NCBI GenBank assembly: GCA_018262795.1
Contig: JADFDM010000007.1
Coordinates: 124,001-188,000 of the forward strand
DNA from: Sphingobacteriales bacterium
GTDB lineage: Bacteria; Bacteroidota; Bacteroidia; Chitinophagales; LD1
Length of the DNA: 64,000 nucleotides
Direction of reading: 5' to 3'
Shown here: positions 51,901-60,800 of the stretch, one piece after another
How the letters are laid out: each line of letters begins with the position of its first letter
Position numbering within the stretch: position 1 is the stretch's first letter
The notes under the pieces: generated by a model
Seen by the model: only the letters and a program-made list of their open reading frames with translations
The model's database searches: none
Told to the model about the DNA's origin: nothing
Translations under genes and position numbers: made by a program

Positions 51901-52623
51901 AAGTCCGATTCGAGTGTGGCGGTTGATTTGAGTGGGTTTTACAGTGACCTCATTCATGTGGAAGGCAATAGCACCTTCTGCCCCGGAAACAATGTAACCC
52001 TGAAAGCTACTTTGCCGAATTATACTTATGAGTGGAATAACTTGGCCACTACACAGGGTATTGTGGTCGCCTCCTCGAATGTTTATTCCGTCACTATATC
52101 GGATGGTAACTGCTCTATGACTGCTTCGTCACCGGTAACGGTGTATCCGAAGCCGGATTTGAAAGTTACACCGGGGGCGCAGGCTACTTTTTGTCAGGGT
52201 AGCGATGTTACGCTCGCTGCCACCGGTGGACTCGATTACCACTGGAATACCGGCCAAGCTTCACAGAGCATTACAGTGAATACCCCGGGAACTTATTTCG
52301 CTACATTGGTAGATCCGAATACCGGATGCACCTTTATTTCGGATACCGTGCAGGTGACTGCGCAGAACTGTTCGGGCATCAACGAAGTGACCGAAACTGC
52401 GCTGAAGATTTATCCAAATCCGGCAAAGAATCAGATAAGTGTTCTTAGCAGCAATGCTTTCCTCGGATCCGTAGCGGTGTTTGATATGGTGGGTCATAAA
52501 GTGATGAGCATTGATGATCTCGCTGCTTCCACTATTGCCTCTATCAATATTTCAGAGCTGGCAGCCGGTCCTTATTTTATTCAAACAGGCGGGCAAATGT
52601 TGCGCTTCGTGAAGAGTGAATAA
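48991..52623 (+). CDS. Delta-60-repeat (DUF5122) propeller protein with T9SS sorting domain, twin 2
   Basis: 1210 residues from ATG 48991 (the GTG at 48949 would hide the signal peptide, which ends STSQAQ). Same architecture as twin 1, with near-identical openings (GIDYKCTGGLVLPDSS in both), delta-60 repeats, Ig-like domain (STDPVDTSVISNFFSI), FCTGESLTL and FCPGNNVTL domains, and a type A sorting domain (KIYPNPAKNQISVLSS ... FIQTGGQMLRFVKSE). The two genes clearly arose by tandem duplication and have diverged throughout. The stop is one base from that of the convergent amidase gene. The 222-base gap to twin 1 has small inverted repeats (48781-48814, 48831-48850) without T-runs. Confidence 0.92.
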   Translation: MFAFSIKKYFGLLSIAVLLSSTSQAQIGQIDSQFYKGMGIDYKCTGGLVLPDSSIVVTGKFKYVNDVSINGIAKLHPDGTIDNSFDVGSGADNYVNVVVRQPDGKLVIAGEFVKFNGATVKRIARLNPDGSLDLTFNTGTGFNGAIYALYLQPDGKILVGGSFSSFNGTGIRNIARLNQDGNIDNSFTTGAGCDGAVFSVDQQSDSKIILAGSFNNYAGVARSKVVRIENNGSIDLSFQIDTLGPNNTVTGTAMSVNNTILVTGFFTAYGNHPCGRIVRLNTDGSEDTTFFSGVGFNDYINEMITQPDGKILVDGNFTQYNGTAIQRVARLETSGLLDNSFQPSDGPNQRCNALFLDQSNRVYIGGFFTRCGSYTRLRIARLEADGSLDHSFFGNSKLNGTVLTSAFQSDGKIIIAGQFTIYNDVVVNRIARLDDNGNLDNSFNSGLGANNIIRAMSILPNNKIVIAGDFTSYNGTTCNRIALLNADGTLDAAFNTGTGANNKIYALSVDSSGKIYVGGAFTKFNGVTRNRILRLNANGSLDNSFLFGTGFNNIVYCIAPEAGDKILVGGAFTTYAGQPAGRIVRLNADATRDNSFSGSVNNIVYAITVQADGQLVAGGSFTQYNGGSAKRVIRLNPDGSIDPSFTCDINNGAVYNLCMVNNWVAAVGSFTNVNGTAQNRITFLNTSGTANTTQCLAANGTSSTVNSIVFNRDSRKIFIGGSFESVQSQLSPDFAKLEGTNIGLSTMPNIPCPGLTIPLTYDKRVDFNTGNTFFAELSDANGKFDSILNIGVVTSTQSGSDVMPIAVPYGVLAGGNYKVRIVSTDPVDTSVISNFFSIQIPPAPTVSYSGSTTFCTGESLTLSTGSGIAYQWSNGDSAQSTQATSSGYYRVSVTDNNNCTTTSAPVTVIVNPVPDSLIQVASASLCNGGSVRIEAAPGYLYQWSNGGIGSSIIVNQSGNYAVTISNVYGCKSDSSVAVDLSGFYSDLIHVEGNSTFCPGNNVTLKATLPNYTYEWNNLATTQGIVVASSNVYSVTISDGNCSMTASSPVTVYPKPDLKVTPGAQATFCQGSDVTLAATGGLDYHWNTGQASQSITVNTPGTYFATLVDPNTGCTFISDTVQVTAQNCSGINEVTETALKIYPNPAKNQISVLSSNAFLGSVAVFDMVGHKVMSIDDLAASTIASINISELAAGPYFIQTGGQMLRFVKSE

Positions 52624-52624
52624 A

Positions 52625-55600
52625 TCAATATTTCAAAAAGGGGCTGGCAATCACAGGTGCTCCACGCTTATAAAATGAAACCAAATATACACCGGCAGAA
52701 AAAGTGCCGGTGTTTATTTCAAAACTGCGGGAGTTAGTGCTGGATTGAAACACCACTCTTCCGGTGGCATCTATCACTTTCATGATTGCGTTGATGTAAC
52801 TATCCGGAATTTCTACGCTCAATTTATCTCCCCTGTTTGGGTTGGGGAACAGTTTCAGTGCTTCATTATTCTCCTCCGTTGTCAATCCATTAGCATTACA
52901 ACCCGGATAACTTACATACAGGTCGGATGATTGGGCGCTACAGAAATTTGAATCGGCCAGCAACACATAATAATACCCTGCCTGACTCACCGAATAGAAG
53001 CGACTGTTGGCTCCACTAATACTACTTCCATTCACATACCATTGATACGACACTCCCGGAACATAGTCTGCTGCGAGATCACAGAAATTGATTTGTATAA
53101 CGGGAGTCGCTATTGGCGGATTGCACGGGTCGGGATGCTGCCCATCTTGCACAACGAGAATATTTTGGCCACCCGTGAGGGCCAAATTGCAACTTCTCGA
53201 CAACGAATCGGTATTCTGATGAACCACAAATAACAACCATCCATTGCCTGTGTGAGGTAGTGGAGGTGTCATTAAGTTTATCCATCCGCAACTGCTTACA
53301 TTCCACGCTGCGCAAGAAGTATCCGACACGTACACATAGAAGGAGTCGGTTCCTCCATCCGAAGAAAAATGAAAATAGTTGGGCGCGGTAGCGTAGCTGC
53401 ACACGGTGGTGGTTTGAATAAAAAGTGAATCGGCCGATGCGCATCCATGCGAATCGGTAACGATGACGGCATACGATACCGATGACAAAAGATTTGATGC
53501 CACAGGGTTGGCCACATTAGCTGCATCTAATCCTGAAGCAGGCGACCATTGATAAGTATAGGGCGGGCTGCCTCCCATTGCGGTAGGCGAGCCGCCAATA
53601 GTGATGCTGTTATTCGGCACTAATAAAAAATTCTGATCGGCTCCGGCTGACGTTATCGGATTGGGATACACCGTAACCATCACCGAACTATCGGCAGAGA
53701 TGTTGGCATTGCAACCCCCGGGATTCACTACGGTCACATCATAAATCCCCGATTGATTTACGGTAATGCTTTGTGATGTTGCCCCGTTGCTCCACAGGTA
53801 CGAAGCTCCTTGCGTAGCGATGAGCGTCACGCTGCTTCCCTCGCAAAAAGCAGTGGTTCCGTTAGCGCTTATATGAACTGATGGGCTGGATGAAACAGTG
53901 GTGGTTTCTGTCGCAGTGCCGGTGCATCCATTCTGCGAAACGGAATAAGTAATAGTGTGGGTGCCTGCTCCGGCCGTTGAAGGAGAAAAAATAATTCCAT
54001 TGATGCCCGCTCCTGATAGTGTTCCTCCGGAGGGTGAAACACTCAAAGTTACATCGCTACTCGCTGCGCAATACGCATTAGACAGGTTAGTAATTACCGG
54101 TTGAGGGGTGGGCGTAACGGTGACCCCAAATGAGTTAGAAGAGTTGTTTCCGCAAGTATTGGTGGCCGTTACCGTATAGTTTCCCGAAGTAGCAACGGTG
54201 GTTTGAGTGCCCGTGTTTCCGTTGCTCCAAACAAAAGTGCAAGTGCTGCAAGGATTAGAAACCGTAAGCGATACCGATTGCCCTGAACAAAAAGTTTGCG
54301 TGCCGGTGATGATGGGCTTTGTGGGGGTAGTACAGGGAGTGGTCACGCATATTGTAAAAGTAGTAGTGGTGGGAGGGTTGCCGGCTCCCGAGTAATCATA
54401 CACCCGCACATAATAAGTAGTGCCAACAGTAAGGCCGGTGGCATGAAGCACTTCGGTGGCTCCTTCTCCTCCGCCAGTATCTTCGCAATCAATAGTGCTG
54501 CCGGGGCAGGCTGTTCGCAAATCTACCACCGCATCTAAACCACCCGATGGCACCACTGTAATGTCGTGTGAAGTAGCTGTAGCTACAAAAGTGTACCACA
54601 CATCATTGGCCTGCGTAGAAGCATAGCCATCGCAGTTAGTTGGAGTAGCCGATTGAGTAGCGCCATTTATATCGCCACTCACAGGGCCTCCGCAGGTGTT
54701 GGTGTAAACAGTGAGCGGTATGGCATTTCCGCAATAATCATTAGCCGGTTGCACCGGAGGTTGTGCATTACAATTTCCACTGTTGAAGTAAGAGAACCAA
54801 GTAGCCCAGGGGATGGTGCCGGGGCAATCGGTATTTGTGCCCGGCATGTTTTGATGACCGCAAATTCCGGGAGAGCTGTGATTTTGATTGGTAGGAATAC
54901 TATACAAACCGCAGAAGTAGCAAGCCATTTGTGCCGAAGCCTGCAACATCGCAGTGCTATTCCACAGCGAAGGATTAGATACCGTAGCCTCGTGTTCTTC
55001 CCCTATACTTCTGCCATTGTTATACGGATAGCCCGATACGCCACAATGCCAAGCCGTTTTTGCCACCGGCACTACCTGATAAATAGTGCCGTTATTAGCC
55101 GTTACAAAATGAGCACTCACCTGTGCCGAGCAATTCTGAAACCACGACACCGCCCCCGCTGCGGTGCCGGTTCCTATCCAGTGATTTACCCAAGTATCAA
55201 TGGTGTGATTTCGGGTGGAAGAAAAATTGCAGGTAGTGAAACTGGCCACTGCAGGGCCATAGTCGGCACTGCGCAAATCTTTGTGTTGGTGAGAAATATT
55301 TTTAAACCGTTGGGCAATGAAGGCCAAATCAATGAGCTTCTTTTTTTCAATCACAATAGTTTCTCCCCACAGAGTGCTGCTGGTGTTGCCATCTTTCAGC
55401 ACCGTATAATATCGGTCGGCTTGAATGGTGCGAAGTTCATCGCTGATTAAGCCCGAAAACTTTTTGGCAGCCGCATACCAATCTTCCACTTTGGAGGAGG
55501 GGATGCGCTTTTTCCCGTAATAGTTTCGCAGCAAAGCAGCCGCCCCGCGAATGTTCTGTTGAGCATCGTCTTTCAGTGTTTGTTCGCTGATGCCTAAGAG

Positions 55601-55999
55601 TGCAGCGGCTTCGGGCAACGTGTGGCAATAGTTGTTTTCTACTAAGTGCATAATTCCCCAACCCTGATCAATAGAAGGCCCCATTTGCGTCCAGTTATTT
55701 TCTACCTGACCAATGGCTTCGAGCAACATTTCGGGTACTCCAAATTCTTTGGCAGCCTGCGCAAAATACTTTCGCACGGTGGCTACTGATGGGTGCGGTT
55801 GATTCAGATAATAGGCCCATTCGTTATGCGCATGTGATTGTTGTCCTTCGTTCAAATGCGAGGCGACTAATTGCAACTCAGCACTCAGATTTTTTTGTAG
55901 AAATAAATCGCCTTGCTTATAAACGGTATCGCAATGACTTTGGGCGAATGTGAAATCAATTCCCGCGAACAGAAGAATTAAGAGTGTAGCCTGCTTCAT
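52625..55999 (-). CDS. Secreted N-acetylmuramoyl-L-alanine amidase with lysozyme-like N-terminus and T9SS sorting domain
   Basis: 1124 residues. Signal peptide ends FTFAQ (about 19). Residues about 60-190 look like a transglycosylase/lysozyme-type fold (FGVPEMLLEAIGQVENNW, SIDQGWGIMHL). Residues about 250-420 are an Amidase_2/PGRP domain: VSAHFVTANNGTIYQVV, KTAWHCGVSGYPYNNGRSIG (zinc His) and HQNMPGTNTDCPG (third zinc ligand and following Pro-Gly). A bacterial pre-peptidase C-like domain follows (about 430-560, CGNAIPLTVYTNTC ... TYYVRVYDYSG), then Ig-like/PKD-like repeats, a BACON-like module (about 880-960) and a type A sorting domain (KLFPNPNRGDKLSVEIPD). It should cut peptidoglycan outside the cell: prey or host wall, or wall debris (inference). 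Confidence 0.88.
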   Translation of the reverse strand: MKQATLLILLFAGIDFTFAQSHCDTVYKQGDLFLQKNLSAELQLVASHLNEGQQSHAHNEWAYYLNQPHPSVATVRKYFAQAAKEFGVPEMLLEAIGQVENNWTQMGPSIDQGWGIMHLVENNYCHTLPEAAALLGISEQTLKDDAQQNIRGAAALLRNYYGKKRIPSSKVEDWYAAAKKFSGLISDELRTIQADRYYTVLKDGNTSSTLWGETIVIEKKKLIDLAFIAQRFKNISHQHKDLRSADYGPAVASFTTCNFSSTRNHTIDTWVNHWIGTGTAAGAVSWFQNCSAQVSAHFVTANNGTIYQVVPVAKTAWHCGVSGYPYNNGRSIGEEHEATVSNPSLWNSTAMLQASAQMACYFCGLYSIPTNQNHSSPGICGHQNMPGTNTDCPGTIPWATWFSYFNSGNCNAQPPVQPANDYCGNAIPLTVYTNTCGGPVSGDINGATQSATPTNCDGYASTQANDVWYTFVATATSHDITVVPSGGLDAVVDLRTACPGSTIDCEDTGGGEGATEVLHATGLTVGTTYYVRVYDYSGAGNPPTTTTFTICVTTPCTTPTKPIITGTQTFCSGQSVSLTVSNPCSTCTFVWSNGNTGTQTTVATSGNYTVTATNTCGNNSSNSFGVTVTPTPQPVITNLSNAYCAASSDVTLSVSPSGGTLSGAGINGIIFSPSTAGAGTHTITYSVSQNGCTGTATETTTVSSSPSVHISANGTTAFCEGSSVTLIATQGASYLWSNGATSQSITVNQSGIYDVTVVNPGGCNANISADSSVMVTVYPNPITSAGADQNFLLVPNNSITIGGSPTAMGGSPPYTYQWSPASGLDAANVANPVASNLLSSVSYAVIVTDSHGCASADSLFIQTTTVCSYATAPNYFHFSSDGGTDSFYVYVSDTSCAAWNVSSCGWINLMTPPLPHTGNGWLLFVVHQNTDSLSRSCNLALTGGQNILVVQDGQHPDPCNPPIATPVIQINFCDLAADYVPGVSYQWYVNGSSISGANSRFYSVSQAGYYYVLLADSNFCSAQSSDLYVSYPGCNANGLTTEENNEALKLFPNPNRGDKLSVEIPDSYINAIMKVIDATGRVVFQSSTNSRSFEINTGTFSAGVYLVSFYKRGAPVIASPFLKY

Positions 56000-56126
56000 G
56001 AAGGGAAATTACAAAAACATTTAAGCCGCAACGAATGAGCGAATTGCGAATGGCAGGTTGCACCTACCTGACCAGCCGGGCAGAAAGAGACAGTTTGGAC
56101 TGAATCAGAGCAAAATTTTCTTCGGC

Positions 56127-56369
56127 TTACTTCCCTTTTGTAGGCGGCTTTAAAAAGTCTTTAAAGCCCAAATACATCCCTACGAAAACAAACAGCAGTG
56201 CAAAGAAGGCAGTGAAATAGGGTTTTGTTGTTTTGAACTGCCGGTCGAGAAACCAACCGATAAGTACTCCCGCAGCTATGGTTCCGGCAATTTGAAAACC
56301 AAGCCCGGAATAGCGCAGGTAACTTTCCCCTGGTTTCTTATCGTCTTTCTTTTCTTCTGGCTGGCTCAT
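56127..56369 (-). CDS. AtpZ/AtpI-family small membrane protein
   Basis: 80 residues from ATG 56369; an upstream TTG at 56387 lies against the terminator hairpin and is rejected. Hydrophilic Lys/Asp-rich N-terminus, then two membrane helices with YSGLGFQIAGTIAAGVLIGW and DRQF between, ending FKDFLKPPTKGK. This is the F0F1-ATPase-associated AtpZ/AtpI type (possible Mg2+ or Ca2+ channel / assembly helper). In Bacteroidota this gene commonly stands before atp genes or next to bactofilin, but no other atp gene is visible here. Confidence 0.85.
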   Translation of the reverse strand: MSQPEEKKDDKKPGESYLRYSGLGFQIAGTIAAGVLIGWFLDRQFKTTKPYFTAFFALLFVFVGMYLGFKDFLKPPTKGK

Positions 56370-56389
56370 TTGGTACGGTTGGGTCAAAT

Positions 56390-56422
56390 AAAAAAGCCAA
56401 TGTACGAATCACTGGCTTTTTT
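56390..56422 (-). terminator. Terminator after the bactofilin gene
   Basis: Perfect 10-base arms AAAAAAGCCA (56390-56399) and TGGCTTTTTT (56413-56422) with a 13-base loop; the minus-strand product ends in a T-run. It lies 28 bases after the bactofilin stop and ends just before the AtpZ-like gene. Confidence 0.85.
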
Positions 56423-56450
56423 TCTTATTTCATTGGCTCTGCTATTTCTA

Positions 56451-56867
56451 TTATAGAGCGGCAGTAGTAGCTTTTGGTTTTGCCATAGGCTGATCGAGAG
56501 ATTGATTGCGATTCACGCTCATTCCCATGCTGCATTTGCCGTTAAATTTGGCTCCCTCTTCCACTACTAATTTCTTGATTTTGAGATCTCCGGTAATATG
56601 GCTGCTCTTACTCAGTATCAGCAATTCCGACACTTCCAGATTCCCTGACACGCGACCGTCTATGTAAGCATTTACACAAACAATATCGCCTTCTACAACT
56701 CCGTTGGCTCCTAAAACCACCTTGGCTTTAGAAGTAAGGGTGCCGGTAATTTTACCGTCTATTCGGATATCGCCTTCGGTAGTCACATCGCCATTAATCA
56801 CCGTGCCTTGACCAAACTGATTCATGGCATTTGGGCTAACTATTCTCTCTTCTTTTTTATTGAACAT
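56451..56867 (-). CDS. Bactofilin (polymer-forming cytoskeletal protein)
   Basis: 138 residues, the usual size. Central right-handed beta-helix of the bactofilin family: GTVINGDVTTEGDIRIDGKI, GDIVCVNAYIDGRVSG, ITGDLKIKKLVVEEG. Flexible basic/acidic tails on both sides. Bactofilins assemble into filaments without nucleotide and help local wall remodelling, often with M23 peptidases. Here an M23 peptidase gene ends 37 bases upstream on the same strand, so they are one operon. Confidence 0.94.
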   Translation of the reverse strand: MFNKKEERIVSPNAMNQFGQGTVINGDVTTEGDIRIDGKITGTLTSKAKVVLGANGVVEGDIVCVNAYIDGRVSGNLEVSELLILSKSSHITGDLKIKKLVVEEGAKFNGKCSMGMSVNRNQSLDQPMAKPKATTAAL

Positions 56868-56904
56868 TCGCTTGAGTTTAAAACTGTTTTCTGAAAAAGG
56901 AGGA

Positions 56905-57780
56905 CTAAAATACTATATAATCTTGGGGATTCAAAGGTCTTCCCTCGTGCCACAATTCAAAATGGAGGTGTGGGCCGGTAGAGTTTTCGCCCGTGCTTCC
57001 CACAAAAGCAATCACATCTCCGGAGCGAACTAATTCTCCGGTTTTTTTCAAAAGTTTAGAGTTATGCTTATAAAATGAAACAAGATTGTTGGTGTGTTGC
57101 ACTGCAATCACGTACCCATTATCTACCGAAAAAGAGGCGGAGATAACCTTGCCATCTAACACTGCCAATACCGGGGCATCTTGCTTAGCGGCTATATCAA
57201 TTCCAAAGTGCTCTTTTTTCAAATCAAATCCATCGGTCACATAGCCTTCCACCGGATCTATCATGTGCATTTGGCGCACTTCTTCCACCATTCTGCTGCC
57301 CGCACCTGAATTAGCGCTGAGGGCATAGTTGTCTTCATCTTCCACTTCTTTGCGAAGTTGCTGATCGGCTTGTGAAATCTCGTTGAGTTTTATATTCCCT
57401 TTATCCATATTCCCCGGCTGGTCGGGAGCCGGAATGGTGGTGTCCACTTTCCCCTCCATCACGTTTATCAAATTTTTGACCCAAAGCTGGCGTGCCTGCA
57501 TGGTTTGCACCAGTGAGTCGGTTTTGAATTGCAGTTGAAGAATCTCTGAACGATAGTTGTAATCGCCAAAGCCCGGAATAAAGTATTTGAGAGGAGTGTA
57601 GATAATGGCGGCAGCCGTAAAGAATATGAGTATAAAAGCTGAAGTGCCTATAAATACCCAAGCATTGTTTCTACTTAGTGAAAGAGAAAATTTCTCTTCA
57701 AAGGTTTCATCGTTCAGAATAACAAATCGAAACCTGTTTTTTGGCTTTTTACTTTGTTTCGTCTTTATAATCTCCGACAT
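56905..57780 (-). CDS. M23-family (LytM) peptidase, membrane-anchored
   Basis: 291 residues. One membrane helix (about 32-58), a helical coiled-coil-like stem (about 70-150), then a LytM domain (about 180-285). Zinc ligands appear intact: KEHFGIDIAAK (His and Asp) and the HxH in GPHLHFELW; the catalytic region SFYKHNSKLLKKTGE is also typical. It should be an endopeptidase acting on the wall from the periplasmic face. Upstream of bactofilin in the same operon, and divergent from the SprE/PorW gene. The pair resembles bactofilin-M23 modules known to affect cell shape. Confidence 0.93.
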   Translation of the reverse strand: MSEIIKTKQSKKPKNRFRFVILNDETFEEKFSLSLSRNNAWVFIGTSAFILIFFTAAAIIYTPLKYFIPGFGDYNYRSEILQLQFKTDSLVQTMQARQLWVKNLINVMEGKVDTTIPAPDQPGNMDKGNIKLNEISQADQQLRKEVEDEDNYALSANSGAGSRMVEEVRQMHMIDPVEGYVTDGFDLKKEHFGIDIAAKQDAPVLAVLDGKVISASFSVDNGYVIAVQHTNNLVSFYKHNSKLLKKTGELVRSGDVIAFVGSTGENSTGPHLHFELWHEGRPLNPQDYIVF

Positions 57781-57858
57781 CTACTAATCTCATTATACTT
57801 TTTACTTCAAAGTGCTTCATCTTGTGCGGTTCCGGCTTTTATTTTCTCCGAAACGAAA

Positions 57859-57866
57859 TATTTTTG
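57859..57866 (+). promoter_or_regulatory. Candidate -7 element for the SprE/PorW gene
   Basis: TATTTTTG, a perfect TAnnTTTG, 17 bases before ATG 57884. A TTTT at 57837-57840 lies at about the -33 distance. It supports ATG 57884 over the GTG at 57812, which would lie upstream of the transcription start. Confidence 0.45.
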
Positions 57867-57883
57867 CTATTTCCGTGTTTGTA

Positions 57884-60800
57884 ATGACGTTTAGCTCTAA
57901 ACCCTCACTAAAATTGAAGCTGCCAAAAGTATCAAATATTTATTCTACCCACTTCCCGTTCTCAAATTTTAAGCCTGTCGAAAAGTCTTTCGGCCAAGGC
58001 TACAAGTGGGGTTGGCGTTCGGTAAAGGCTCTTCTGTGGGTTTCTATATTGAGCTTATGGGGTTGCTCTACTACTAATCACGCCATCTTGCCCACTCAGG
58101 CATTTCACGATATCACCTCGCATTACAATGCTTATTTCAATGCGCACGAAAAGTTGAAAGGAACGCTTCAATCTGCCGAAGCTTCGCATAAGGATAAGTT
58201 CGACTCGGTAATTGCAGTGTATCCATACAATGATTCAAAAGAGTTTGCCAGCTATAGCAGTGATTTGGAGGATGTGGTGAAACGATCTACCCAAGCCATA
58301 CAGTTGCACAATATTTCAAACTGGAGCGATGACCACATGCTTTTAATTGGCGAAGCCTATTATTTGAAAGGTGACTACGATAAGGCTTCCAGCAGTTTTA
58401 AATACATCACCACCGAATTTAAAGATGGGGTGGACTATGTAAAAGTGATGCGAGGACTGGGAAAACCACTGCACAAATATGTTCGTGCTAAAAAGAAGAA
58501 AAAGAAACCCAGAGTAAAGGTGGTCACGAATGCGGATGGCACTAAAACGTTGGAGAAGGAAGATATGCGCCCCAAGTATTCGATCTGGGTACATGAGCCG
58601 GCTCGAAGTGAAGCACTTATTTGGTTGGTAAAAACATATACTCGCCAAGGGAATTTTGACAAAGCCGGTTCGGTAGTCACTTTTGTGCGAAGCGATGACA
58701 ACTTCTATAAAAACTTGGATCCCAAATTAGATTTGGCTGATGCCGACTTGAAGGTTAGTTCTAAGAATTATTCCGGAGCCATTGAGCCGCTTGAAAATTA
58801 TTTAAAAGCAAAATCTATACGGAAGAAGAAGCGATTGAAAGGTCGCCCGCTGTTTGTATTGGCCCAATGTTATGAGATGATCGGCAACTATCCCAAAGCC
58901 ATATCCAATTATAAGTTGGTGCTTAAAAATAGGCCTACTTACGACATGGAATTTTACGCCAAACTGAAAATGGCGAAACTCGGTAGAGCCGCCAGCAAAG
59001 ACAATGCAGCCATTCGTTCCCTCTTGGCTAAAATGGCTAAAGACGGTAAATACAAGGATTACTGGGATCAGATTTACTACGAGTTAGCGCTAATTTCACT
59101 TCAGGAAACTAACAGAGACCAAGCTCGAATTTTTCTGCACAAGTCAGTTAATTTCTCGGTAGGCAATGACGACCAGAAAGCGCTTTCCTATCTTCAATTG
59201 GCCGAAATGGATTACGAGGATGAAGCCTATGTCAATTCAAAATTCTTCTACGACTCTACACTTACCTTTATGGCGAAGAATGATAGCCGCTACTCTAATA
59301 TTGAGGAGAGAGATAAATTGCTCGAAAACTTAGTGACTCAGTTAAATATTATTGCCGAAGAGGACAGTCTGCAAAAATTAGCGGCTCTTCCAAAAGATCA
59401 GCAAGAGCAGATGGTGAAAGAGGCGATGGCTAAAAAAGAAAAAGAAGCTGAGGATAAGAAAGCGGCAGAAGATGCAAAAAAGCAAGAACTGCAACTCAAC
59501 AATTTTGCCAATTCAAATCAGACGAAAGGAGCCTCTCCACAAACCAATACGCAAAGCAGCGGCAGTAGCTGGTACTTTTATAATACCACTGCAAGAGCAG
59601 CCGGTTACAATGACTTTCTCAAGAAATGGGGTCGCAGAAAATTAGAACCGGACTGGCGCAGAAAAGATAAAACCGCTGTAAGTGCTGATGAGGTCGAACT
59701 ATTCAACGCTTCTGAAGGAGACACCAGCTCTTCCGCAACAAAGGAAGAGAAAGTAGTGGCGGGTAGCCCCGAAGAACAAATGATGGCAGGGATCCCTAAC
59801 TCACCGGAAAAACTGAACAAAAGTAATGAGCGCTTAGTGGATGCTTACTACACGGCAGGAACCATTTATAAAGATGGGCTGGAAGCGTATGACAAAGCCA
59901 AAGAAATGTTTGAAACATTGAACGACCGTGTAAAGAAACACCGCCTATTGTTAGAAAGCTATTATAACCTATACCTGATTGCACAGCAAAAACAGGATAA
60001 TGCAGGGATGGAAAAATATAAGAATCTCATATTGGCAGAATTTCCTGAAAGTGTAATTGCTAAAATCTTAAAAGACCCTAATTACATCAAACAGTTGATG
60101 CAGAAAGACCTTGCTGTAAACACATACTATGAAGAGGTATATAATGACTACAACTCCGGCAATCTCGATTCCGCCTGGTATAAATGTAAGATGAGCAGTA
60201 CCATTTTTAAGTCAAATCCATTGGAGGGTAAATTTGATTTGCTTCTTGCGCTCATTCTATCCAAACAGAATAAACTAGACGAATACGTACAGGCCTTAAA
60301 TAAAATTGTGAGCAAAGGAGAAGATGTGGAAGTGCAGAAAGTCGCTTCTGATTTATTGGCTCTGCTCAATAAGTCCAAACTTCCACAAGTAGATTTGAGT
60401 AAGGATACATTAATGAGAGACTCTTTAAATGCTCAATACACAGCTACCGCTCCAAAGTCTGTACCTGCTGTGGGAACCAATCAACCCGCTGTGGCAAATA
60501 ACCAAACAAGCGGAACGGACACTTCAGGGGCGGTTAAATCTGAAGCGAATGCTATAAATGCAGACACCTCCGGCAAAGCAATCGGCACCTCTAATGTTGC
60601 AACAGACACTGCCGGGAAAGCTGCTCCGGTTGTAATCAATGTAATGACCGAGGATACTACTTCACCCTATCAGCGATCCGATAACTTGCCACATTATTTC
60701 ATTGTTTATATAAAGGATCCGGCAGCACCGCAAAATGCAGTGATGAGTATTCTTGCCAAACTCAACGCCTTCAACTCTACACAGTTCGATTCGAAAAGGC

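Noticed and set aside
38360-52623. Reading the repeats of the propeller proteins as toxin (RHS/YD) repeats
   Set aside because: The unit is the delta-60 or SBBP pattern with DGS/FNxGxG and GGS; no YD repeats, toxin tip or immunity gene is visible.
54653-55450. Open frame of 265 codons antisense to the amidase gene
   Set aside because: No domain or signal pattern, Arg/Ile/Ser-rich in the way antisense frames of this composition are, and fully inside a clear gene on the other strand.
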